This document shows, one piece after another, positions 31,901 through 42,834 of a DNA stretch of 64,000 nucleotides. This DNA comes from Panagrolaimus kolymaensis (taxonomy: Eukaryota > Nematoda > Chromadorea > Rhabditida > Panagrolaimidae). Under the pieces are notes generated by a model. The model saw only the letters and a list, made by a program, of their open reading frames with translations, had not been told where the DNA came from and did not search any database. Location of the stretch: NCBI GenBank assembly GCA_028622995.1, contig JAJQJQ010000003.1, positions 6,882,001 to 6,946,000 of the forward strand. Reading direction: 5' to 3'. A program made the position numbers and the translations under genes. The stretch's first letter is position 1. Each line of letters opens with the position of its first letter.

Positions 31901-32664
31901 TAAGTAAAATAGAAAATACAAAAGTTTCTTTTAAAATAAGATAAAAAAGCTTACCTTGCACTTTCACAATGTTCATCACACATTCGCCTTGAAGCAAAAC
32001 ATGGGCATAAATCAGTTGAACAGCGATTTTGTGCTGTAGAACATTCGCAACAATATGGTGAAGTTGTAGCGGCGGCAGCTCCAATTGATGGAGCCGCCGT
32101 CGCTGTAGATGTAGCGTTTGTCGTCAGGGCGACCGATGATGATCCACCACCGTATAAAACGTGATGATAACCGCCGCCTCCTCTTACGCTGCTATTATAT
32201 TCACCACCACCACCGCCACTAATATAACTATTATATGTTGCCGATGGTAAGCCAACAAAACTTCCACCAGCTGGACTGCCTATTGCTAGACTACTGCTAA
32301 CACTGCTAGCGGCAAAAGAATTGCCTAGTTGGTTTAGTATTCCGTGTTGTTGCTGGTGATGTTGTTGTTGTGATGCTGCTGGTGCACCACTAACACTACT
32401 GCTATAGTTGTTATATTGTTGCGATGCCGTACTTACAGCAGCAGCTCCCGATGATGGTTGGTTATGGAAGGGCAGCGGATGTTGTGCGTTGCCTCCTCCT
32501 CCATGAGATGAAGCAGCGGCAGGGGCAGCAGCTAAAGGAGTCACGCTAGCGCCGCCTCGATTGCTGCTCATGGTTGTCGTTGTTGTTGAAGAAGCTGGTG
32601 CGGCGTCACCAACACTGCTACTGCAAATCGATTGAACGTCCGTACTTTGTGAATTGTCGCGCAT
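28929..32664 (-). CDS. Cysteine-rich (CXC-like) protein of unknown function
   Basis: Six exons (32664-31955, 30559-30269, 30214-29989, 29933-29403, 29295-29147, 29094-28929) encode 690 residues in a consistent frame. Residues 1 to about 215 are low-complexity (Ser, Ala, Gly, Gln, Thr). Then comes a large Cys-rich block of about 140 residues: CSTDLCPCFASRRMCDEHC resembles the CXC units of Polycomb E(z)/EZH2, tesmin and MSL2, followed by CKCSCE, CDCLRIKEGCSKLCACKQVC, and QCVKKECPCRGVYEFC with CKCSGDC. The C-terminal half is helical, with PCFHQDCDPKC and a Ser/Arg-rich TPHKIRSTPSKRRS segment. CXC domains bind DNA or zinc clusters, so a chromatin role is a reasonable guess. No SET domain is present, so it is not an E(z) methyltransferase. 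I do not recognise an orthologue. Confidence 0.75.
30560..31954 (-). other. 1.4-kb intron within the Cys-rich coding block
   Basis: Donor GCAAG|GTAAGC and acceptor TTTTTACAG|ATATCG; the Arg codon is split AG|A. It contains a pure CTAA run (30863-30882). No gene was seen inside. Confidence 0.55.
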
Positions 32665-33856
32665 CTGCGTTTTTTTCCTTTTCCTTCTTTTTTGCTTCTC
32701 GTTAAGCGGCTTATGCTAAAAACATAAAAAAACTCATTAATAAATGGTTTAAGATGTTGCGTTTTTCACGTTGGGGATAAAAGTTTTCTTCATATTTTGT
32801 TTATTCAAAAAAATTCAGAATGCTCAATCGAGAAAATATTTTTAATTAATATGAATGAATCCTTTTTTCAATCTTTTTTTTTTTTTGACCGGATGTGAAG
32901 CGGAAATAAGCAATCTTTTAGGGTGCCGTGACAACAACTTCACCTTTAAAAAAAGCCAAATTTATTTCAAAAGCTTTTGTTTTTACTTTTAAGGACAGGT
33001 GTCCGAACTAACGAAAGCTCTCCGTTTTTTTTTCTTCAGTTACGCTAAATTGGTGCTATTCATTATTATTATACAAAATTTGCAAATGAAAGAAGGTTAC
33101 TCCAAAAACAACGGATAAAAAGGCGATTGTTGTTTATTTTAGTAGCAAAAAAGCCACAGTACGAAAGAAAAGAGTAAAAAAAAGTAAGGGGAAGAGCTTT
33201 GTAATTGAGACACTTGTCCTGGAAAAAAGTTTTAAAGTATTTTCTTAGCTTCTTTGGCCGCTCACATTTAAACAGACATTAACGTTTTTAAGGATAGTAT
33301 TGTTTGTTTTAAAGTAAAGAAGAATGAAAATTAAAATCTAAAAATACTATTCATCAAACATTTATGGTTGCCATCATTGTCCATTAACAGAGAGGAGTCA
33401 TTTCGTTATCAAGTTTCAAAGGAAAATAAATGAGTCGCTTAAAAAAGGGGAAAAAAATAAAACAAAAGAGGAAAATGAAACAAACAAAAAAGGAAGAGCG
33501 CTTAAATTGCAGAAAAAAATGTAAAACAAAAAAGTAATTCTTGAGTTGTCAGTACCAAACTTAGATGCAGCAACCAAACAAAAAAAAGAAATATTTTTTG
33601 TCTTTTGGAGGATGGACAATATCCTAAACAACAATACTCCCATAGTCCTTTGAGAATTGCATACACTCTTTTGAGGTCATAAATTTTGATACTATGATAT
33701 AAACTGCGATGTTGGTTGGTTTTAGAAGTCATTCGAGAAAGATTGTTTCGTTGGTTGGAAAATCCTCATTTATTATTTCTTATATTTTTACAAGATTGAA
33801 AAAAGTTACACAAAACAAATACAATGTTAAAAGATACAAGTTGTGAATGAATGAGA
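32665..33856. other. 1.2-kb intergenic region
   Basis: AT-rich spacer between the Cys-rich gene's start and the stop of the methyltransferase gene (both on -). No supportable gene. A purine-rich stretch lies near 33440-33500. Confidence 0.4.
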
Positions 33857-34869
33857 TCATGAATTATTATGTTGATAAGTAAACCCATTAATAAATGGCA
33901 ATCCAATAGGCACATCATGTTGATACTGTATATATTGATGACCAAAAAATGATACAAGATATCGTTCTTCTTCGAAAATTCTTTCTTTGAAAAAGTGAAA
34001 TATGCAAACATATGCAAATGAAATAGTACAAATAGGATTACCCAGAAGTATCTGAAACAAAGGAATAAGAAGTTGATAATGAAAACAAGAAAGTTTTACC
34101 TGAGTTCCTACACTGAACAAGAAAAATCCAAGATAAGCAGGATGTCGACAAATACGATAGACTCCATCAGTAACCAAAGTATGATTCTTTTGTTTTCGAA
34201 ATGCAACCATATGAGTAAAACCATTACCAGCATGCCACATTGCTAATTTACGAAGAACTTCACCAGCGATACATACTAATATTCCAATAATCATAACAGT
34301 TGTTGAAGTTCCTAAAACGCACAAACCAAATGTAAAAGGTAATAACACAAAAAGTAGCAAACCAGGATAAAAGTATGTTCTCAGAAGATGTTCGCCCCAT
34401 CCAGCAAAGATAGCAATCCAATATGCAACAGAATGATCGAGTAAGAATGAACTTGGTCTAAGTGATTCTGGATTTGAAATGCCAATTGCAAAGAATTCAA
34501 AGTAATGAAATGATGCCATAAAATACAAGTTAATACAAAGTGGTAAATCCATAAGTGAATGCTTCAATGAATATATTGATAAGAATGTGACGAATCCGAG
34601 AAACCAGCTTTGAATGGAATACTAAAAACCTTCGATTAATATACTCATCAGCAAAGAAAACAAACCATATAATTTCTCCAACCAGTAATTAATACATTGA
34701 ATATAGCACAGAATATTGAGTAATAACATGTTGAGTATATATCAAACATAAGTGAAAAGGAGCTATAGAATATTAGAGATGTGATATAACCAATAGTACC
34801 AGCACGCATCCTTGAATCTCGTCGAATAACATTCCATATTCTCATGTACTGGATTTCCCATGATTTCAT
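33857..34869 (-). CDS. icmt-1: Protein-S-isoprenylcysteine O-methyltransferase (ICMT)
   Basis: ICMT methylates the prenylated C-terminal cysteine of CaaX proteins such as Ras and Rho at the ER membrane. Three exons (34869-34666, 34621-34100, 34051-33857) give 306 residues, close to the animal family (about 280-300). Several hydrophobic membrane segments are visible. The conserved C-terminal catalytic region includes GNGFTHMVAFRKQKNHTLVTDGVYRICRHPAYLGFF, the RHP motif being part of the SAM-binding site, and then KERIFEEERYL with the catalytic-site Glu pair. The start ATG sits one base after a TTTTTTAG acceptor, hence a trans-splice site. The PI3K subunit gene ends 440 bp upstream on the same strand. 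Confidence 0.93.
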
Positions 34870-35308
34870 TCTAAAAAATAAACAACAATAATTAATGGTT
34901 TTGAAAAAATTACAAGCAGCAAAAAAGGTTGATTGCAATAAAACAAAGTGAAAAGAACCAAAGAAAATCGCGGCAAATGAAAAGACGCGAGTGAGTAAGC
35001 AACTTGAGAAGATTTTAAACTTTTTTTTCCATAACAAAAAACAACTAAAGCGCGTAAACAGCTATAGTTATTTTAGAAAATGATTTAATAAATTATTAAA
35101 TATGGTAAAACTCTTAGTTAGGCCCTTTAATTTGGCTGTAAAAGATATAAGTATAACGTGGCTAGCCATAATTCATTTTTTTAAAACTTTATTAAAGATA
35201 GAAAAAATGGTATGTTTATTGAGAAAGTAAAAAATACACGTCAAATGATTCATCGATGATAAATAAAGACAAAAAACATGAAGAAACTATGATATACAAA
35301 TAAATTAT
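34870..35308. other. Same-strand spacer between the PI3K subunit and ICMT genes
   Basis: 439 bp, AT-rich, ending in a TTTTTTAG acceptor next to the ICMT start. The spacing would allow an operon, but this is not shown. Confidence 0.4.
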
Positions 35309-36907
35309 TTAGACATAATCTGTTGCATTAAAGCCAGGGAATGCAGGATGTTTTAAAGATGTATCGAGCATTTCATTATGCTCTTTGAGAGTGTAAGTGG
35401 AATAAAATTTAACAAAATCAACCAAAGTTGGAAAATAACTTTCAGTATCAACAAAAGCAAAGCCAGCTTCAAAATCACCTGGAAGTGGTTGATTTCGATA
35501 TTCAATAAGGCAATGATGAACCTTGCTTCCCATTGAAATGGATAAAACAAAAAAGCCATCTTGAGAAGCGGAAGGTCGAATAAGGAATACTCCATCGGAA
35601 CTATCTTTCAACGTCGATGCTACTGACATGATTCGAGCTGTGGCATGATCCTTATTGCTATCAATCGACATCCAACATGTTGGATCCCATTTGAGAGGAA
35701 TTTCTAATAATGTTTCACTCAGTGCAACAGGTTCAATTCCAACTAAATAACTGACATCTTCAGCAATATTTTCTATTTCTTCTGGTTCTAACCCACCATG
35801 GTCTGCTATTATTTGCTTCCAATCTTGGGCGACTCTGTAATCATCAAATGACTTATTTGAATTATTATAACTAAAGCTGCTTACTCAAAAGATAATAAAA
35901 CTTCGCTTTCAATTGATTCTAAAGCATCTTCAACGCAATCAAGATAACTTTGAAGAATATTACGATCCACATCGAAATATGGTTTGACAGCGGTGTAATG
36001 TTTGATGCTAAAAGTTTACTACCTCCAACTTCTAAATCCATGTATATATAAACATACTGTTTTCTTAATCTTTTCATAGATTTCTGATAATTATCTTGAA
36101 CCCATTTAGCGCATTTTTGTTCTTTACCCGCCATAACTTGTAAATTCTTTGCCATCATTTCGCATACTTCGTCGCAAGTATATGTTTTAGCTATCCTTGC
36201 ATCAATGCTTTGTTCTAAAGTTATTTTTCTCCAAAATAAATTATCAAATTGTCCTGCAATTCTTTCATAATCTGATTGTAAACCTTCCATATGACATCGA
36301 AGAGCAAAATACATTCGTTTATAAGTGTCATCTATCAAATTCTAAAACATATATTTTTGGAATATAAAAAACTTTTTAATAATTTGTATTTTTTGAACAT
36401 ACAGATTGACCAACTTTTGATGATCTTTTTCCAAGAGAAACCAGCCTTCCAAGAGGATATGTTAATGGAACATTTAAATCAGGATTATATTCGGTTAAAG
36501 GACATTCACGATGTCCATCAATTAAATGTAAAATTGTATCAAATTCTAATGATTCAACATTAAACCCGCATTTTCCATCAGCGCAAATAATTTTAATTAA
36601 CCGATCTGTGCCTCGAACTTTCAAAGTCAAAGTGAAATCACCTTCAGTGGAAGCATCACGAATCATGAAAGTTCCATCAGGTTGTCCCTGAATTATTTAT
36701 TACTTTGATTAACAAAATATTTAGACTCCATGGACTCACTTTCATCGCTAGAATAACCATCTCCCGACTTGCATTTCCCCAATACCATCGTTGAAAAGCA
36801 AGTCCATAACCACACGGGCTAATATTGCCAGCTTTCAAATTTACAGTATATTCTTTTTTTTCTATTTCAAGAGTAATATAATCATCTCCTTTGCAACGAG
36901 GAACCAT
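35309..36907 (-). CDS. aap-1: Class IA PI3-kinase regulatory subunit (p85/p55-like adaptor)
   Basis: This adaptor binds phosphotyrosine motifs and holds the p110 catalytic subunit in insulin-type signalling. Five exons (36907-36740, 36687-36403, 36341-36058, 36007-35885, 35834-35309) give 461 residues. Domains: N-SH2 at about 41-135 (WYWGNASREMV..., phosphotyrosine Arg66 in FMIRD); inter-SH2 coiled coil at about 152-286 (YKRMYFALRCHMEGLQSDYER...), which binds p110; C-SH2 at about 341-445 (Arg373 in FLIRP; GFAFVDTESYFPTLVDFVKFY). There is no SH3 or BH domain, as in the short p55-type subunits and C. elegans AAP-1. Both SH2 Arg residues are intact. The start (MVPRCKGDD) is chosen as the first in-frame ATG before SH2 that avoids a hydrophobic extension. 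Confidence 0.92.
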
Positions 36908-37494
36908 TGCAAAAAGGTTTATCGAAAAAGGAGAAAAATAACAACTAAAAAACAGCAAAATAACAAAGTTAAAAATAGAAAAATAGATAAAGCGGAAATG
37001 GCTGGGCGCCAATATTTTGCACGTTGCTTTAACAATCAATAAAAATGGAAACTAATGGGGAAAAAATTGCATAATTTACAGTAAACTTTATATTTTATTA
37101 TTTGCAGTTAACAAAAATCCTGTAAGCAAAGTCAGGATTTATAAAAAGAAAAACAGAACACAACAAATTTCTTTTTTTTAATTAGTTCACATAATTAAAT
37201 TTGTTTTTGACTTTGACTTTGCTTAATAAAAATTCTAATTTAGTGGCTTCCTTCATTTATTATATTTTTTTAATAATACGATGTTATTAAAAGAATTCAA
37301 GATTGTTTTAAACTTCTTCTTTTCATAATCCTCGAAAAAAACATCAAATCAATCGTTTCTTATGGCTTGCAGCTTTTAAAAATCTCCATGGAAACATTAT
37401 ACACCAAAACTAAAAATAAGCATATTTAAAAAAGGGATACATAAAGAAAAACTAAATTTAGTTCTAAAATATTAAGTTTTTTATTAATCAAAAA
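36908..37494. promoter_or_regulatory. Divergent promoter region aap-1 / TMEM237
   Basis: 587 bp between two divergent starts. An X-box-like site lies at 37382-37395 (separate entry). The rest is AT-rich with no gene. Confidence 0.6.
37382..37395 (+). promoter_or_regulatory. X-box (RFX/DAF-19 site) candidate upstream of TMEM237
   Basis: ATCTCCATGGAAAC fits the 14-nt ciliary X-box pattern RYYNYYATRRNRAC at every position. It lies about 100 bp before the TMEM237 start codon, the usual distance for X-boxes of nematode ciliary genes. The match is read directly; function is inferred. Confidence 0.75.
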
Positions 37495-40400
37495 ATGTCT
37501 GATATTCCGCGTAATAATAATAATAGCTCCAATATTGTCGTCATCAATAATAATAACAACGATGACGAGGAAGATGACGCTCAAATGTTGCATCCTTTGG
37601 AAGAGCAAAGAGCAACAGAAGCCGCTGCTGCCAATATCGAAAATGATGAGGATCAAGAAAATGGAAATGTTGAGGGCGAAGGAGTTACTGATCCTCCACT
37701 ATCTTCAACACCTCCTCAAAATGATGTTGTAAATGAAGAAACTGAAATATTAACTGAAACTTTTAAAGATGTTACTCGAGAAGTTAAGCCTCAAAGTAAT
37801 TTGGGCGATGATGTTTATATTCAAATGAAAAGTTTGTTGTTATTTCTCTAGAATTTTAGTTTTAAAATAGAAAAATAATTTTAGATCGATTTCGTCGACT
37901 TTTAAAATCCCAACTTCAAGGGAATGAAACCAAATCAGACGATAATGATCCTGAAGTGGCTTCACTACTTCTTCAATATTTTGGAAGTGTTATGGCTGCT
38001 GTAATCATTCAAATGCTTCTTCACAATGTCACTCTCGTTTTACAAGGACTTCTTGCTGGTCTTGCATGTGGTCATTGTGTTTTTGCTTTTGTTTTTGCTG
38101 AACCTGTAAGCAACTTTTTATTTGGAAGTTTCCTTTCAATATTTTCTCTTTATAGGATGTATTAGTTCGCGGCTATCAATGGATGGCCGTTCCAGTTCAA
38201 GCTGCATTTTATTTTTGTTTTGCTATCAGCACTGTAAATGCATTTGACAGGTTTGGTTTAGATTTATATTTAACTAACTTTTTGTTAAGTGTTATTTCGT
38301 GCCAATGCAGAAATGAAGAAGGATGAGATGCAAGAGCGTTAAAAAAGTCTCAGTTAGTTATTTCTTTGAAATCTTAGAAGAGTGATGGAAAAGGACGATA
38401 AGCAGTAGCAGCACACAAAAAAAATAAACCTTTTGTGAAACGCGAGCCCCTGAGAGAACCATCTGGGGAATTGTAACATATATAAATATATTGACGTAGA
38501 ACGTAGAAGAGTAGCATATTCAAAATATGCCAATAGGGGTTTTTCATCAAATAAAAAAAATATTTGGGAAGATGTCCGTCGTCCCATGATGACTCTATGT
38601 CCCCATCTTATTTTACACATACATAAATATCACCCGTTGTCTCATTCCCTATCTATGCCTTTTTTGGGAACCACAAAAAATGGAAGTTTTTTAACATTTT
38701 TTATTTTTTTGATGATCCAATCTATCACAATAAATAACAACGAAAAGAGAGACAAAACTTCATTTTTTTTATAAATTTGTTTCTAACTTCTTTAAATTCT
38801 ATTTAAAAAAAGCGGTTTGGTAAATATTGAAATGCGGTTTAAGAAAGAAAAAGAAAATTGATATCTTTCATGTTTTCTGTGACATTTTTGAGGAAAATGG
38901 ACTATTTTAAAGAGTAAAAAAATGTTCACACAAAAACAAATAGCCACTGGAAAAAAAAAGTTGACAATACTATTATTTTAGGTTCATCAGGGAGATTTAC
39001 TGCAGGAGAGAGAATTACATCGGAGAAGCATTTTTTCTTCTGATTACATTTTATGGAGGCGTAAGAAAAATAAGTAAAAATGTGGCAAGACAGGAAACAT
39101 TCATCCTTCTTTTTTTTTTTGCGCGTGTTCTGATGAGTAAAAAGCTTTTCTTTTTTTGTTGTTAGCCCAAATTATTCGATATCTACTAAAATAAAATAAA
39201 AACATTTCCACAAAAGTAACTGTTATTTATTTTTAGATTTGAAGCTGGTGGAAATTTTAAAGAAACAATCAAAAAGTTTTTATCATTACAACGTGGCGGG
39301 TTTAATGTTATTATATGGGCGGCAGGTACGATAGGAAGTGTATTAATGGCCACATATGATGAATATATGGCAAAACCAGATATTGTTATAATAGAAAAAT
39401 CTGATACACTTATAATTTGGCGATATTTAAGTTTATGGCGTGCAATTTGTGCTTTATTAGGATGGTTATTTGTTGCATTACAACCTAACACTAATTATAC
39501 ACGAGATCGACTTCTTCGACTTGCAGGGGTAAGTAAATAGAAACATAGGAGTCTAAAAGAAGTGAACTCAGCTTCTTCGTTAAAAAATTGCTATGATTTT
39601 TTTCATCCTTTCTTTTCTTTCACCACCGCCGCCGGAAATAAACGAACAGCCGACACTTTATTTCACGCCTTTTTTTTCTTTCTTTCTTATCCTTCTTTTT
39701 TTTCTCCCTTTTATTCAACGGCAAACATAAATAATAACTCAAGCATAGCCCTACCAACATTGACCAATTAATTATCATTCCCAAATGAAAATATATCCAA
39801 GCCGCAGCAGCAGTAAGTAAGCAATATCACAGCAGACAAGTTGAGATTATTTATTGACTAAATGAAAGTAGACCCTCATTTGAGAAGAGAAAGTCGCGTG
39901 AAGGATGGAGTGATTTCATGATGATGAGATGATAGGTGGAAGAAAGTATCTGAATGCAGCTGTTTGCTGTTGCTCTGCTGTTGTTCAATCTTTTTTTATC
40001 TCTACCCATTTTTTTCTTTATTAATAAAAAAGTCTTAATAAAAATTTATGACTCATATTAGGGAAAGAAGAAAAGGGAGGGGAGAAAAAACAATGTGGGT
40101 ATATGTATATCCACCCATATTAGGAAGACTTCCGTGTTCTTTTTAATCATTAATTGCCTTCCTTGCTTTTTAAGACGTGTGCTTTTTAGCCTTCTTATTT
40201 CTTCTTTCATTGAATTTGTTTTGTTTTTTTCTTTAGCTGTTCTCATTTTCAGAAGCTATTATTTGGCACACACGCTTCTTTTTTTCTTCTTTATCTTAAC
40301 TAAAATAAAGCTCCAAAAAGTATTTCTCGCCATTTCTTTTTTCTTCTCCCAAACATCAAAATTTATGCAAAACGGAAGTTGCTTTTTTATGTTAGTTTTG

Positions 40401-42827
40401 ATACTTCCAGAAACAGCAGCAAAGAAGTAACTCCAAAGTTTGAATAAAAGTTTCCGCAATCAGTAACTATTATCATTTAAGCTTTTTAAATTTTCTGCAT
40501 TTTTTTATTTTTGGTTTTGGACTTCTTTATTTTAAGACAAAACTATTTTTTTTATTGCATAGTTTCTGAATGTTTCTTTTTTTATTCCTAAATTTAAGGT
40601 CTTTTAGTTTTTAAACTAACTCACAACACACTCAAAAAAAGTGGCGCCAATACATCAATTTTTTGCACCTTTTTTATCAAACAATTTTTTCAAGGATGGG
40701 AGGAATTTTGATCACAAAAAGCTTAAGCAAACGTTGGAAAACATCAATCAGTCAAATTGATTTATCCGCGTCTTTATACAAATTTAATCAATTTATAGCT
40801 ATCTTAATCGTCGTCTACGAAGTTTGTCGTTGTTTATACAATGGCAGCCGGCGACCATGGTTTACTTAAAAAAATTAGAAACATACTTTACGACTTTAGA
40901 GAGTACCATTCAAAAAAAAAAAAAAATAGGAGTTAAAAAAGTTACATTTTTTTTATAAAAATTTTTGCTTTAGGGTAAGATTTACATAACTTTCCTTTTT
41001 TCTTCTTTGCAATAACCAAGAAATTTGTCATATTTTTTATTTTATTTTAGTCTTTTGGCTTTAAACTTAAAATGGAAGAAAGATGTGGAAAAAAAAAAGA
41101 AAATTTAAACAAAAAATCTGTCTTCAGCTTGCATATTTTTTGTTGTTGATTTTTTATTTTGTTTTGTTTGACACTTTTGTGATGCCAGATGTGTTCGAAG
41201 CTGTGTTGAGAGTGCAACAACTTCTTCAATTGTTTTTGTTAGAGGAGTTGTTTAAGAAATCCGCAGGGGATTTTTTGTTAAAGTGAAGAGCATGTTCATT
41301 TTGTCGCGACATATCTCTCTTTTTTTTATATTTTATTTTAAACTTATTGGCTTTTACAAAGTGAATGAGTGAGTGAGAGGAGACTTTGGTGTCAATTGGG
41401 TTTAGTTTTTTGAAAGTGCATAGATAACGGGAAAGGAGATAGGTTTACATTTTTTTTAAATTGACACCAGTAATTTAAGTTGAAACCCTAGTTAGTTTGC
41501 TGCTGGTGTTGGTATTGCATTCATCTATGTTCTTCGACCATTATAGATAGATAACCATGTTCTCTTTCTTTCTGTTTCTTCCTTTGGTAAATAATAAGAT
41601 TCCTGCAAATATTCTTTTCTGGCTTCTTCGTCGTCACAGATGTTTGTTAAAAAATACCGGAAATCACAGACTTTCGTTCGCTTTTTTTGTTGTTGGCTAA
41701 TTTAAACTTATTTAATAAGCCTTCAGAAGTTTTTTTCCTCTTTCGTTGTGCGTAATAAAGACTGAACTTCTTTTACCCTAATTTAGAGAAGCTTCTTTTT
41801 TTTCTTACACGTTTCTTAAAAAAAGAAAACTTTTTGTAAACCAATGAGCTCCAAGCCTACGACAACCATCGATAAAAACTTCCAACCAACTTACCAATCT
41901 TTTTTTATTTTTCTTCGCTAACAAAATGGCACGTTGAAATCAAATTTGCATAGAGAATTTTTTACGCAAAAAACAACCTTTTTTCTTTTCTCTGGCTTCT
42001 ATTTTGATTTTTTGGAAGCTTTTATAAAAAAAGAAACAACATTTTTTGGTTGTTTTGTTACTTTTTTATGATAGAATTATTTTTATTGCGTGTATTTGTT
42101 AAGCCTCTATCAATAAATTGGCGCAGACGGCTTCATATTAGGATCATCATTTGTGGAATAAGAAGAAGATGAAAAAAACAATAGTTAAAAATGAGGGAAA
42201 AAAGAAAGAAAATTTATTGAGTAAAAAAAGCTTTTTTTTCGAGGAATTTACGTCAGAATAAAAAAAATGTTAACACCATTTTTTTAGAGAAGGGAAGCCG
42301 TCTATTTGGTTTTTGTTATTGATACAACTTAATTAAAAGGAGCTTGGATAATGGATTGAAAGAGGTTCTGTTCTATCCTTTTTAACACGCATTGAAGATT
42401 GTTATTAGCGATGAGTGGGAGGAAGACCTAATTGCCTTTTTATATAAATTTTATTTTTATTTATTAAAAATAAATATTACAAAATTAAAGAAATATTCTT
42501 CCCAAAAATGAGTTATAAACTTTTGACGATGCATTTTTAGAATTTTTTGTTGTGGCCAAATTCTTGTAAGAATATTAAATCATGTACTTCTATTTTTTTA
42601 CCTATCTCGGATATCAAATTTCAAACATATCTTTCTTTTTTTTCCAATGCTTTATTTTTTTCTTATTTTTATTGAAAAACATATGTCAAAATTAGTTATA
42701 AAATTATCTTTTCTCATAAGATTTTTTGCAGGTGAATGACCTACAAAAAGTTCAACAAAAATTATTTCAATCCATTAATTCCTCATCAAAAAATAATAAT
42801 AATTCTGAATCAATAAAAAATAAATAA
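37495..42827 (+). CDS. jbts-14 (TMEM237): TMEM237-family ciliary transition-zone membrane protein
   Basis: TMEM237 is a four-pass protein of the ciliary transition zone (MKS module; human Joubert syndrome 14). Exons 37495-37831, 37885-38105, 38156-38250, 39237-39528 and, less surely, 42732-42827 encode 346 residues. An acidic, Asn-rich cytosolic N-terminus of about 125 residues is followed by four hydrophobic segments. Family hallmarks are AAFYFCFAISTVNAFDR between TM2 and TM3 (human: LLYLLLALSTVSAFDR type) and GWLFVALQPNTNYT after TM4. If the last 3.2-kb intron is not used, translation ends at 39540 (318 aa) after LAGVSK. The alternative is that 42732-42827 is 5' UTR of the GPCR gene. An X-box upstream supports the ciliary assignment. 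Confidence 0.85.
38251..39236 (+). other. 986-bp intron of TMEM237
   Basis: Donor ACAG|GTTTGG and acceptor TTTTTAG|ATTTG. AT-rich; no gene was seen. Confidence 0.6.
39529..42731 (+). other. 3.2-kb intron or intergenic gap (TMEM237 / GPCR)
   Basis: Donor GGG|GTAAGT and acceptor TTTTTTGCAG|GTGAAT. Low-complexity AT-rich DNA with CTT runs and no supportable gene. If TMEM237 ends at 39540 this is the GPCR promoter instead. Confidence 0.4.
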
Positions 42828-42834
42828 AATAATT

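Noticed and set aside
34870..35037. In-frame upstream extension of the ICMT start
   Set aside because: It reads through a TTTTTTAG acceptor directly before the chosen ATG and adds Phe-rich residues typical of AT-rich non-coding DNA.
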